64,000 bases of DNA from Diaporthe sp. PMI_573 (Eukaryota; Ascomycota; Sordariomycetes; Diaporthales; Diaporthaceae). Below are positions 22,428-32,833 of this stretch, piece after piece. The translations under genes were made by a program, and so were the position numbers. Every line of letters begins with the position of its first letter. Positions within the stretch are counted from its first letter, which is position 1. The stretch covers positions 124,001-188,000 of the forward strand of contig JAJTUP010000092.1 in assembly GCA_021399435.1 (NCBI GenBank), given 5' to 3'. The notes under the pieces are model-generated. The model had not been told where the DNA came from and ran no database searches. It was given only the letters and a program-made list of their open reading frames with translations.

Positions 22428-24184
22428 ATGCCTCCAAAGCCCTACACTGAGGAGGACGTTGCCAATGCTTTGTTTGACATCTCAGACAATGGCTTGTCTT
22501 TAAACAAAGCTTCTCAGAAGCATAATGTGCCTCCATCTACACTCTCCGCCAGGCGAAAAGGCCGGGCATCACAAGGAAGCCGTAAAGCCCAACCTTTACA
22601 TTCTCGACTATCTATTACTTAAGAAGACAAGCTTGTTGAGTGGGTTCTATGCCAAGAGAAGCTTGGGTATGCTCCAAGCTATTCTTAAGTCAAAATGGTG
22701 GTGTCTTTAATGTTCGCTGAAGTTGGTGATGAGAGCCTAATTGGCATGCACTAAATTAAATGCTTTGTTAAGCGCCGGCCTAAAGCTTACACTAAAGTTG
22801 GGCGTAAGCAAGAGGTACTCTGTTTCTATGAATTTACGCCAAGGGCAGTTAATTGGTATTTCGACATTTGAGAGGGCAAATACGTGTGGGTAAAACCAGA
22901 CCTTATAGTTAATGTTAATGAAGCTGGCTTGATGGCAGGATTTGGTACGCAATTGAGCATTAATTAAGCTGTAACTTTGTATGATAACTAATTATATATA
23001 GGTCTTGATTCCCTAGTTGTGGGAACCTTTAAAACGAAGAAGTCGTTGGTTAAATGCGATTAGTCAAGGTGGTGGTCTACCATGATTAAGTATATCACAG
23101 CTACCGGCAAAGTCCTTGACCCAGGCATTGTTTTTAAAGGAAAAGAACTATAATAATAGTGGTTTATCACTTAATTTCGACAATTAGTACCTGGCTGGCA
23201 CTTTATTATGTCCCCAAACGGCTGGACAGACAATCAGATCGGCGTGGCGTGGCTATAGCAAGTTTTTTTGCCGCAGATGAATAGGCGCCGCGTAGATGAT
23301 TTGGATGCTATCCTTTTGATTCTCGATGGCTATTTTAGCCATATAACTGTTGGTGTAAAGCCAGGATTAGAGAATAAAAGATCACGTGACACTAATGTTT
23401 TCCGCAGGACGAGTTTATGACTATCTGCTTTTAAAACAACGTCTTCTGCTGCTATTTACCGGCCCATTGTTCTCATGGGCTTCAGCTACTTGACGATGGA
23501 GTGTTTAACGCCGTTAAAAGCTACTATCGTGACCTCTTGGGTACGTGGCAGTCGCTAACTGACTCGGCGCCCGTGGACAAAATCAACTTCATCAAAGCAC
23601 TTGCCATAGCACGCAAAAAGGGGTTCACGGAGAAAAACATCAAGTCTGCATGGCGTACAACTAGTAATTGGCCAATTAGTCGCTTGAAAGCTCTCACACA
23701 CCCTGAATGCCACGAGGATAAAGAGAAACGTGGCGCCAAGCGAGTGTCAGACTCTGACGACGAGATGCCGAAGTCAGGGCGAGATATCATAGACCTCGCC
23801 GGCCCAGACCCCTCAGCAGCAGATCGACGGAAATTCAGGAGGATAGGCCTTGCATTTGACGATAAACAAGCCGAGTTAACACTCGCCGTCAAGAGAATTG
23901 AAGAGTTGGAAGCTCTAATTGAGCGCATGAGGGCCAAGAAGCGAAGAGCAATCCCCAATCCGAACAAGAGGTTTATGCAGTTAGCAGACATCTTGGGCGA
24001 GGAAAAGGAGGCTGGGAATTCCCTCATTCAAGAGATTGAAGTGCTGGAAGAAAAGGAGGTTGATGAAATTGAGGTGATAGCAGAGAGTACAGATGATGAA
24101 GAGGTCGCTGAAGGCGACCTCCCTGCGGAGGTGGTTACTCGGGTTGGCAGGGCAACAAGGGTACCAAAGAGATACACTGATTGA
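22428..24184 (+). pseudogene. pogo-type transposase (HTH plus DDE domain), inactivated
   Basis: The ATG at 22428 begins MPPKPYTEEDVANALF, followed by a psq-type helix-turn-helix (GLSLNKASQKHNVPPSTLS). The second HTH region contains EDKLVEWVL and EKLGYAPSYSQ. The DDE part shows MSPNGWTDNQIG and LLILDGYFSH. The first stop is TAA at 22619-22621 and several more follow, mostly of CAA/CAG/TGG origin. At least one frameshift moves the frame from 0 at the N-terminus to 2 in the C-terminal part (23501-24184). That C-terminal part is still open and contains SYYRDLLGTW, TEKNIKSAWRTT and an acidic tail. A working protein would be a nuclear cut-and-paste transposase. Confidence 0.85.
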
Positions 24185-24291
24185 AAGAGCTTCTTCTGAG
24201 CTTCAATTTAATGTACATTTCAATTGAATATAACGTCAATTGAGTTGGGAATGGCTTCGTCAAGTTGTTGACTTTTGGTGGGTATTGACGC

Positions 24292-24340
24292 ATTTGGCTG
24301 TGCCGAAGGGTGGGGTATGCCGAATGGTGGTGGTGCATGG
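24292..24340 (-). repeat. right terminal inverted repeat of pogo-type element
   Basis: Reverse complement of the left TIR, followed by TA at 24341-24342. Confidence 0.9.
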
Positions 24341-24510
24341 TACCACTTGCAGGTTGCATCTGTAACTGCGCATATTGACCAACGCACTCATTCGGATCGT
24401 CTTCTTAACTCGCTGACTGGTGGAGTGATTTATCCTATGAACAATCCCCTAAGTCGAGTCGACGCGCCCAGCATCCAAAGGAAGCTTATGTCTTCCCAGG
24501 TCTAATTCCA

Positions 24511-25167
24511 TTATCCTGTCAGTGGCAACACGACAGGAAGATCGGTGGTACAAGTCGCGTTATTTTCCGCATCCCTCGTGCAATGCAACGGAAACTCAGC
24601 CTGATAGACAGGATACACAGCATCCCCATTCTCATCCGCACACTGAATCGCCGGCGCGAAACGAAAGGTTCCATTAGCTCCTTCATCTTGGTTGGAATCC
24701 CCAACAAATTCCCCTGGTGGATACGACCCAGCACCACAGTACAATGCCCCATTCCCAATCTCTGTGAAATGAATCATATTACCCGGCGGGCTCTGGTACG
24801 AGCACAAGTTCGAGGTGAGGCGGTCAGGTGGTCCGAAACCCAACGGTGCCGTCTCATCCAGGATAAGCGGTCCACCACATAATGAGAAACAGGCTGCGCA
24901 TTCGCCTGGGCCTGGCGGTGTGCCGTAGTGGAGGTAGCGAGCGTCGGGACCTACACAGCGCTCGACGCTGCCGGTGTCTGTCACGTTGTAGCACCAGACT
25001 GCGTCGGAGGGCCAGTTGCGGTTGAGGCAGTCTAAATTGTGGGACGAGTTGAACCAGCTGAAGGTGGTGAGTGTTTGTGAGGGTGTGCAAGCAGAGAGGG
25101 TCTGGTCTTGTGCAGAAACAAAGGCAACAAGGCCTAGAGGGAGGAACAAGCTTGCTAGAGAAAACAT
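24511..25167 (-). CDS. secreted cysteine-rich protein, candidate effector
   Basis: An intact single-exon frame of 218 residues. Residues 1-19 (MFSLASLFLPLGLVAFVSA) form a clear secretion signal, with cleavage likely just before QDQ. The mature part has 12 cysteines, including a CAACFSLC cluster, and four N-glycosylation sequons (NSS, NVT, NGT, NAT). It is acidic and rich in Gly and Pro, with no transmembrane helix and no GPI-like tail. The fold is not recognised; similar small secreted proteins occur across ascomycetes without assigned function. It starts only about 170 bp from the end of the pogo-type element, and no RIP-type stop is present, so the gene looks functional. An effector or cell-wall role is inference. 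Confidence 0.8.
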   Translation of the reverse strand: MFSLASLFLPLGLVAFVSAQDQTLSACTPSQTLTTFSWFNSSHNLDCLNRNWPSDAVWCYNVTDTGSVERCVGPDARYLHYGTPPGPGECAACFSLCGGPLILDETAPLGFGPPDRLTSNLCSYQSPPGNMIHFTEIGNGALYCGAGSYPPGEFVGDSNQDEGANGTFRFAPAIQCADENGDAVYPVYQAEFPLHCTRDAENNATCTTDLPVVLPLTG

Positions 25168-25878
25168 CGTGAATGTTGCGGTCCCCGCAATAGGGAAGCG
25201 TGTCGAAATGTCCGGGTTTGTTAGTCTTGTTGTTCCACTTCATGGCAGTCTTGAAAAGTTCCAACACCAATTGATATTTATACCTATGGATATGCATGCT
25301 CTATGAACCTGGCCATTGTGGCATGATCTGGGTGTCGGGAAACGAAAAGTACATCAACTTGCCTTCTAGAAGAGGTAATAAGCTGCGAGTACGGCCTTGG
25401 CATGCGCAAATGCTGGTAATATGCAAGGTTTGTACACGAGAAGGATCACAATAATGCATGCTCAAAATAGTATGTCCAGTTGATCTAGTTGATGCACGTA
25501 AGCAGGCTAAATAAGAAGAAAATGGATAGCGCACCATTTACCCGTTAACTCAGTGGCCTCTACCCACTGCAGATTATCTAACCTGTGCAACCCAGCTTAT
25601 AATCTCAGCTATTTTCGTGAAATGTTGCACGCGTCACACTGAGGCTGCAATCAGGACCATATGACTCTGGAGAAGGTACTCGCGAGTAAATTTTATAAAC
25701 GAGCACTTGAGTGTAACTAACAAGAACGCAGTCTATAATCACTCAAGAGCCAAAAGCAGACAACAGAAAGGATGGTCAAGTCAAACACAGCCTCTCACCT
25801 CGATTCTCCCCTTGCGAAATATTACCCAGAATGAATGCCTCTTCTGCTAAATGCGAATTGATGGCCCAAGCAGCTACA
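25168..25878. other. intergenic, no supported gene
   Basis: The upstream part should hold the promoter of the secreted-protein gene. Short conflicting frames only. Confidence 0.35.
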
Positions 25879-26679
25879 CTACTCGCCATCAGCATCCTTC
25901 TTCACCGTCTTACCAACCTTCTTTGTCGTAGTCGACTTCGGCTTTCCCTTGGTTGTCGGCTTCTTGCCCTCCTCAGGCTTATCATCTCCGGTCTGTCCTG
26001 TTTTCTTGGGTGCTTCCTTCTTTGGTTTGGTGGTAGGCTTTGCCTCGGACCCCGCCTCTGGCTTGGACGGCTTGCTCGCTGATACCTTCTTCTTCTCGTC
26101 TCGCTTCTCGGCGCCATCTGGCTTTTTTGACTTGGGGTAGGGCGCTGGCACTGGGGGAAGGTGACTTCGGTTTTGCCTTCGAAGCCTTTATAAATGTGGC
26201 GGCCGCCTCTACGAGACTGTTCGTAGACGAAGATGCTTTCTTTTCGGCCTCTCTGTAGTAGAATTAGAGTCCATATAGAGAGAGAAAGAGCGTACCGCTG
26301 GTTAACTTACGATCGAGCAAGCTTGACATGCGAGGCCAAATACTTCTTCGAAGCCGTCCTCTTTTCTTTTCTGAAGGAAGTTAGTCTATTGCTCTAGGAA
26401 TTTGAACCGAGTTGGCTTACTTTTTGGGCTCCTCTTCTCGCTCCCTGTCTTCCTCCTATTTAGGGGCCTCGTTCAAATCGGCGCTTTCCTCATCGAGGTC
26501 AACTTCATTGTCGCTCAGGTCTATAACGATGTATCAGTTACCAAGAAAGATGGGAGTTAGAAGTCGAAGGGAATCTGTGTGTGCGTAGATGGGGGATGGT
26601 TGGAGCGTGAGGCATTTAATCATACCGTCTTTAGTCGTCCCGGCTTCGTCTAACAACTCATCATCCTCCTCTTCGCTGT
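25879..26679 (-). pseudogene. lysine-rich, low-complexity protein gene with premature stop and frameshift
   Basis: Minus-strand exons with good splice signals can be followed: 26679-26626 (acidic, EEEDDELLDEAG); then an exon beginning DLSDNEVDLDEE that contains TAG at 26458-26456 where CAG would fit; a short exon with RTASKKYLASHVKLARS; and a last exon with SLVEAAATFIKASKAK. At about 26,150 the coding sense jumps by one base into the frame that ends at 25879 with repeated Lys-Pro-Thr segments (KPTTKPKKEAPKKTG). The product would be a highly charged, probably nuclear, disordered protein resembling linker-histone tails. The true N-terminus was not found. The TAG and the frameshift argue for a pseudogene. 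Confidence 0.5.
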
Positions 26680-27788
26680 CTGTGCAATATGCGTAAGTCT
26701 TGCAGAATTTGAGGTATGATCATGCAGAACTAGCGCGGTGATTATATTCGCACAAAATAGTTGGTATCTTGGAAGACGTCGGCTATGCCGCCTGATGGCT
26801 ATGAAATACATGAATATAACTGATATACCAGCGCGCCAATGCTCTACAGATCACTGGCGAGGAACACGTTGACATTTGTCGGGGTGAGCTACACTAGTAT
26901 AATTCCATCCATTGGCAACGAGACGAGAAGGCAAGGAATAAAAGTGGACTTCATAAGCACTAATCGACTTTCAAGCTAAACGCTAAGAAGGACGCGGCTA
27001 AGCTCCACAACCTCATTGGGGTCTGGGGTAGAACACCTGGGGATATGGCGCTACTTAGTGCTTCGTGTCGAGGGACAAACCCTTGGCGAAAATGGATTCT
27101 CCGGCCACCCTTGGATGCCATGTGCTGAGGTTTGCATGAATGATGAGATCGCCTGGAATAGAAAACGTGCTTGAAAGCCTGGTCCAGAACCAACGAATCT
27201 AGGTACGTGTCGAGCAACAGAGATCTATTATTCCTCTTGTCTAATAATTGATCTCGCTTTGCTGTTTCCCATCAAGTCATGAGATTCTCGGGATACGGCA
27301 CGGCATAACTAGACGATTAAGGAATGGAGGCATGGAGTGCCAGGGTGGCTTTTTGCTCAATGCCGGCAAGTTTGTTGAATTGTGTAAGGCTCTTGTAGCT
27401 TGATAAAGCACACATGTCTGATGATTTGCCGAGGTGAGGGTAGTTTCATCCTTCACTGCGAGTCAGCCACTTCGCTCGATGGGATGCATCCACGCACCCG
27501 TCATTAGCCGCTTCTCGCGCTGGTTTTGTAAACTGTAGTCGCGGCGTTGCAGCCTGCTCGGAAGTGTCGAAACGAGAGGCTGTGACTGTTTTGTGGCTGG
27601 CGCCGGCGTGTCAGCGATGGCTTGCGGGATTCAGCTCGCCTTCGCCCCCTCTTCCTCCCTCTGCGGTCGAATCTCACCGCCATTCTGCTTCAGAGACCAC
27701 GAGATTCTCCCGCGAACTTATCCGCACCAGACAATCGACGCGTCGCTCTGAACCCGTCTCTTATTGATTCGACGACAGTCTCGAGAAG
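26680..27788. other. intergenic upstream of the NLR gene
   Basis: No gene is supported. The last few hundred bases should carry the NLR promoter; C/T-rich tracts at about 27,640-27,680 resemble fungal promoter or 5' leader sequence. Confidence 0.35.
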
Positions 27789-30700
27789 ATGGATGGCCCG
27801 CGCAAGAAGCCCAAGATTGCGCCAAACCCACCACAAGAAGCGAGCCAGCCCGATTCTCGCCCCAACGCGGGACTGACATTCCGCGTACGTGGTGTGCCTT
27901 CCGGCTGGGGCCATGGCGAATTGAAATCCTTTTTAGCAGAGCGGGACGAGTCTGCTAGTCCGACCGTCTGGTCCCTGGCCGACGAGATCCATGGCCTCTC
28001 GCGCACGGCTACTGTCTCCTTTCAGAACCTCCCCTCCCAGCTGCAGAAGGCCGGAGACTCCTGGAAGATCCCTCTTCCTGCGGCTCCAAATCAGCCCTCC
28101 CGCCCACAAAGCCTGACGCTTGAGGGTGGTTTCCTCGGCATCACCACTCTGTATGCCCCTCCTTCGCAAGACCACAAGATTGAGTAAGTAGCCCAGCGTT
28201 TGCTTCCACAGCGTGTTACTGAATCCGTATAATATTGTCGCAATCTCTGGCCTTGGCGGACATGCGTTTGGGTCGTTTAAGGAGAGGGGCGGAGAGCATA
28301 TGTGGCTGCGAGACGCACTCCCGTACGACATCAAAGTGGAAGGCCGCAACCCCCTCGCACGCGTGATGGTATATGGCTACGAGTCGAGTCTCCAGCAGAG
28401 CGAGAGCTTCCAGAGCATAGAAGACCTTGGGACCGCTTTTCATACTAGCCTTCGGAAGTTGGTGGGCACGGGGACAGTTCGGTCAATCATAATTATTGCC
28501 CATAGCCTAGGAGGATTGATCGTCAAGCAGGTAGGCGGCTCACCAGATCTTTTCTATTGTATTCTCACCAGGCGGCAGACCCTCATATCACTATCGAAGT
28601 CGAAGAACGAGGATGACCTGAAACTCATACGAGCGGTGTACGGAATCGCCTTTTTCGGCGTCCCACATGACGGCATGGAGATCCGGTCACTCATCGCTAT
28701 CGTGGGGGACGGGCCGAACCGATTCCTCCTGGAGTCTATTGGATCCTTTAGTTCGCAGGTTCTTAGCATCCAGCAGCGTGAGTTTCCTGAGGCGTTAGGG
28801 GGCTCAGGCGAGTCTGAGGTTGTTTGTTTCTACGAAACTCGCATGTCGCCAACGGCCCTGCAGGTATGTCACGTTAATCCTCCGTGGATATGCCGTACTG
28901 ATATGTACAGGTCGAGGGCAAGTGGAAAATGACAGGTCCATTGGCAGTTCTAGTCACTAAAGCGTCAGCCACGCATTGCCGACCGTGGGAGTCCGGACAG
29001 GAGCATATCTGTGCTATCGACCGTACGCACTCGGGCATGGTCAAATTTGAACAGCACGACCACGAGTACGATAAGGCTCTTGAACTAATTAAAGGCCTTG
29101 TCCGACGGGCTCTTGTAAAGAGTATGTGAATTAGGCCTCCGCTTTGAGTAGACTAGTTACGAAGTAATTATATTAAATCCTCGCAGGATCATCCATTGGG
29201 CCGCAGCTCTCGAAGGCTGCACAGGACTGCCAAAAATCGCTAGCCTTTCCACAAATGGAGTCTCGCTCCCTTGACGTTGGTGGTGCCATCACGGGCACAT
29301 GCCAGTGGTTGTTTCAACACGAGACGTATAAGAGCTGGGTTACGTCCGATCGAGGCCTACTCTGGATCAAGGGGAAGCCGGGCTCTGGGAAGTCGACATT
29401 GTTAAAGCATGCTTTCGATAACCATGGGGCCGGACGCGGCGACCTCGTTCTTTCGTTCTTCTTCCATGGTCGCGGCGATGAACTCCAAAAGAGCCGTCTT
29501 GGCTTCTTCCGGTCTCTCCTTCATAAGGTCCTTGGGCAGGCGCCCGATGCACTGTCAGACCTTGTTGAGACCTTTGAAAAAAGGCGCAAGGAGATCGGAG
29601 ACCCGGGTGAAAAGTGGCAGTGGAATCAAAATGACCTGCAGCGATTCTTCGAGGAATCTCTTCCAAATGTCCTCAAGACTCATTCAGTCTGGTTGTTTGT
29701 CGACGCATTGGACGAATGTGACCAAGATGCGGTTGGTCTTGTCAAAATTTTCAAGTCCTTGCTCAAGAGTCGCCCGTCCACCGGACACAAGCAGTTTCAT
29801 ATCTGCTTCTCTTGTCGTCACTACCCAATTCTGGATCTGGACGACGCGTTTGAGGTTTGCCTCGAGAAGGAAAACCAAGGCGATATTTCGACTTTCGTGG
29901 ATAACGAACTCTCTGGGTTCCAGGTGCGAAGATCTTCTACCATTACGGCTCTAATCAAACAACGTGCCTCCGGTGTTTTTATGTGGGCGCGTCTCGTGGT
30001 GAAGCAAGTTCAAGACCTTGAGCATCAGGGTGTCGGATTAAAGAAGATCGAAGCAGCGATCGATGCCATCCCACCAGATCTCGATAAACTATATACAAAA
30101 CTCATCGAAGGCATGGGATCGGATTCCTTGAAACTCATTCAATGGATCTGCTTTGCTGCGCGGCCATTGTCAATAGACGAATTGCGGTGGGCTATGGTCA
30201 TCGAGCCCGACTGCCCGCACCAGTCCTTACGGGCATACCAGAGCGAGGAGGATGTGGCCGACAGTGTCCTGATGAAGACGCAAGTTAAGACACTCAGCTG
30301 CGGTCTCGACGAGGTCACTCGATCATCTGATTACTTACCGGATCTGTCCGTCAGCTTACGCAATCGGCGGAAACTCACACCGTCATCCAACATGGAGGTC
30401 GTCCAGTTCATCCACCAGTCCGTGAAGGACTTTTTCCTCGACGGGGGCCTATCAGCTTTGGAGGGTGGTTCAAAGCCGACTGAGGCCGAGACCGCTAGAC
30501 CCGAGACCAATGAAGCCAGGGCCAAGGCCGATTTGGCGATCGGAAGAGCACACCACCGCCTGTCCAGGATTTGCATCCGCTACTTGGCGATGGAGGAGAT
30601 CGCTCAGCCAACCAGCGATCGTAAAGCGTTGGCGTCAACATTTCCCCTGTTGCATTATGCCACAACGTCGTGGATATCGCACGTCCAACAAAGCGAGGCG

Positions 30701-32089
30701 AGGAAGGTCCCTCAAACCAACCTTCTACACGACTTCGGCTGGCCATCACAAGATCTTGTGCAACGATGGGTGCAGGGGTACCATCTACTGAGCGAATATT
30801 CAAACGCCTGTCCACCAGAAGGGATCAATTTGGTACACATTGCGGCACGATATCAGTTAATGGGTCCGTTACAGGCCATTCTGTCAAAGGACGATCGAGC
30901 CACGACTCATATCGACCTCAAGAAAGTGGACGGGCGGACTCCGTTGTTCTATGCTGCAGAGCGAGGACACGTAGCCATTGTGGTAGGACTACTCGAGAAG
31001 GGTGCGGACCCGAATTCGAAAGACAGGCTGGGCCACACACCGCTGCTATTTGCAGCGGGGAGAGGGCACAACGCTGTTGTTAAAAATCTCCTTAAAATGA
31101 AGGCCAATGCTAATACTAGGGATAAGCGTGGAGCAACAGCGTTGCACTGGGCGGCGTACAGAGAACACGGAGAGGTAATATCACTCCTGTTGGGGAACAA
31201 AGCTGACGTTGAGGCGAAAGACGAATGTGATCAGACGCCGTTGGCCTGGGCAATTAAAAGCCAGGCCGAAACAAGCGTGAAAATATTGCTTCAGAGAGTT
31301 GTAGAGGTGAACTACCGGTATAATTTGGTAAGTTTGTTAAGGTCTGATTAGGTAGCGCTGAATGAATAGCTAATGCGGATCTGACTTGGCTGGTATAGAG
31401 GGTAAGTAAACCCAAGTTGTGTTGAGGGGTGCTAAATGGATGGCTGATATAGATCTAACTTGGCTGATATAGATCTAACTTGGCTGGTATAGAAGGTAAG
31501 TAAACCTGAGTTGTGTTAAGAGGTATTAAATAAATGGCTGATATAGATCTAACTTGGCTGGTATAAAGGGTAAGTAAACCTGAGTTGTATTAAGGGGTAT
31601 TAAATGGATAGCTGATATAGATCTAACTTGGCTGGTATAGAAGGTAAGTAAACCTGAGTTGTGTTAAGAGGTATTAAATAAATGGCTGATATAGATCTAA
31701 CTTGGCTGGTATAAAGGGTAAGTAAACCTGAGTTGTATTAAGGGGTATTAAATGGATAGCTGATATGGATCTGACTTGGCTGGTATAGCTTGTGAGTAAA
31801 CCCAAGTTATGTTGAGGGGTGTTGAATGGATAGCTGATATGGATCTGACTTGGCTGGTATAGATGGTAAGTGAACTCTATAGGTTCTAAATAAAACTTTC
31901 GGCTGACGGTACTAGACACCGCTTTTGTGCGCTGTGGAGAAGGAAGACGAATCAATCGTAAAGCTGCTGCTTGAGAAAGGAGCTATGCCAGACTATGAGG
32001 ACGGTCAAGGTTGGTCACCTCTGTCGGTGGCTGAACGAAAACGAAATGTGCTGATTACCAACCTGCTCGAGATGTATCGAAAATCTTGA
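27789..32089 (+). CDS. NOD-like receptor: SesB-type esterase, NACHT, ankyrin repeats
   Basis: Exons 27789-28183, 28212-28530, 28579-28863, 28911-29121, 29187-31327 and 31916-32089 join in phase to about 1,174 residues. An N-terminal segment (FRVRGVP ... GITTLYAPP) precedes a lipase-like alpha/beta hydrolase with the GxSxG element AHSLGG (about 227-232). The NACHT ATPase has Walker A GKPGSGKST (about 466-474) and Walker B WLFVDALDECD (about 575). C-terminal ankyrin repeats start near residue 985 (DGRTPLFYAAERGHV, LGHTPLLFAAGRGHN and others) and continue into the last exon. Fungal NLRs of this plan act in non-self recognition and regulated cell death. Two oddities are seen: the first intron would be only 28 nt, and the last intron (31328-31915) is a minisatellite. 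No internal stop was found, so the gene may be functional. Confidence 0.85.
31328..31870 (+). repeat. 74-bp minisatellite filling the last NLR intron
   Basis: Donor-like GGTAAGT sites recur with their GT at 31328, 31402, 31496, 31570, 31644, 31718, 31792 and 31866. Spacing is exactly 74 bp except for one 94-bp step, which contains an extra 20-bp copy of part of the unit. Each unit also repeats CTTGGCTGGTATA upstream of the donor, matching the exon-end sequence CCGGTATAATTTG. The array therefore arose by amplifying the exon/intron junction itself. Confidence 0.9.
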
Positions 32090-32277
32090 AACTGTCAAGA
32101 GTCGAGACTGGTACCGTGGGAGTTCAGAGAGGTCTACTGAGGAGGGATTGGCACCCTCGCGCGTCTCTTGTTCGCCCCAGCCCTATAAATTTGAGGCGAC
32201 GAGCCGCCCGTGTCTCTCTCCCGTGGCTTCTGCACATTCGCGACGATCGGTGCAACTCTCCATACACCTCTTCAGCA

Positions 32278-32556
32278 ATGGTCTACAGGAAACGCTTCAG
32301 GAGCCAGGGCCAAAAGCTCTGTAGAAAGTCCAACGAGAGGCTGAGCACTCTCCGGAGCAAGATTGAAGAACTCAACGCCCTTAAAGAAAACCGAGCAATC
32401 ATGGTGTGGACAGACAAGAACAAGGACAAGACATTGGCCTGCGGAGACGAACAGCTTGTCACGACCCTGACAGAAATAGGACCAACGGTTGGTTCTGCAA
32501 AGGAACAACTCCACTCGGCCAGCACACCGGCCAGGCGAGCAACACAAGGAACCTAG
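32278..32556 (+). CDS. small basic protein, function unknown
   Basis: An open frame of 92 residues starts at an ATG with a good context (AGCAATGG) after a C/T-rich leader, about 190 bp after the NLR stop. The N-terminus is strongly basic (KRFRSQGQKLCRKSNERL), followed by a helical stretch and a polar tail. The N-terminal pattern is loosely like the degenerate MADS-like short proteins of some fungi, but this is not secure. The frame is open upstream to 32086; I chose the ATG at 32278 because of its context and the leader. It could also be a relic. Confidence 0.4.
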   Translation: MVYRKRFRSQGQKLCRKSNERLSTLRSKIEELNALKENRAIMVWTDKNKDKTLACGDEQLVTTLTEIGPTVGSAKEQLHSASTPARRATQGT

Positions 32557-32642
32557 CCACGGGTTTTTACTAATAATGTAGAAATCTTCTTCTTTTATAA
32601 AAGGTATTAGGGTAATATAGGATTAGGAGATTAGCTTATATC

Positions 32643-32828
32643 TGTTGGGCACCGCCCAGCTAAATGTGGGGCTCTGGGTTCCCTAGAGCTAGTGGCGGAC
32701 TCCGGCCGCTTTTCTACGGATTCCGCCAAGATTGTAAATTAGGTCCTTTCTTCCTTCCTTTTTTTCTTTATCGCACCTAGCTTAGCTACGGTAGTGCATT
32801 AACGTATGCAGTACACAAACCCGTCACA
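32643..32828. mobile_element. solo LTR
   Basis: This 186-bp block begins TGTTGGGCACC and ends CCCGTCACA, and is flanked by the direct duplication ATATC (32638-32642 and 32829-32833). The ends and the 5-bp duplication fit an LTR retrotransposon; no internal domain is present. It is richer in GC than the DNA just downstream. Confidence 0.75.
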
Positions 32829-32833
32829 ATATC

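Larger units (their letters stand above)
22132..24340. mobile_element. pogo/Fot1-type (Tc1-mariner) DNA transposon
   Basis: The two ends are inverted copies starting CCATGCACCACCACCATTCG and continuing for about 48 bp; partial similarity extends to roughly 80 bp. A TA dinucleotide flanks each side (22130-22131 and 24341-24342), the target-site duplication of Tc1/mariner elements. Length is 2,209 bp. A transposase relic lies inside on the plus strand. RIP-type stops and a frame change show that it is immobile. Confidence 0.9.

Noticed and set aside
25831..26258. Plus-strand frames opposite the lysine-rich gene
   Set aside because: Antisense shadows of a Lys/Pro/Thr-rich coding strand.
31674..31955. 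93-codon minus-strand frame
   Set aside because: Created by the minisatellite; its repeated residues follow the 74-bp unit.
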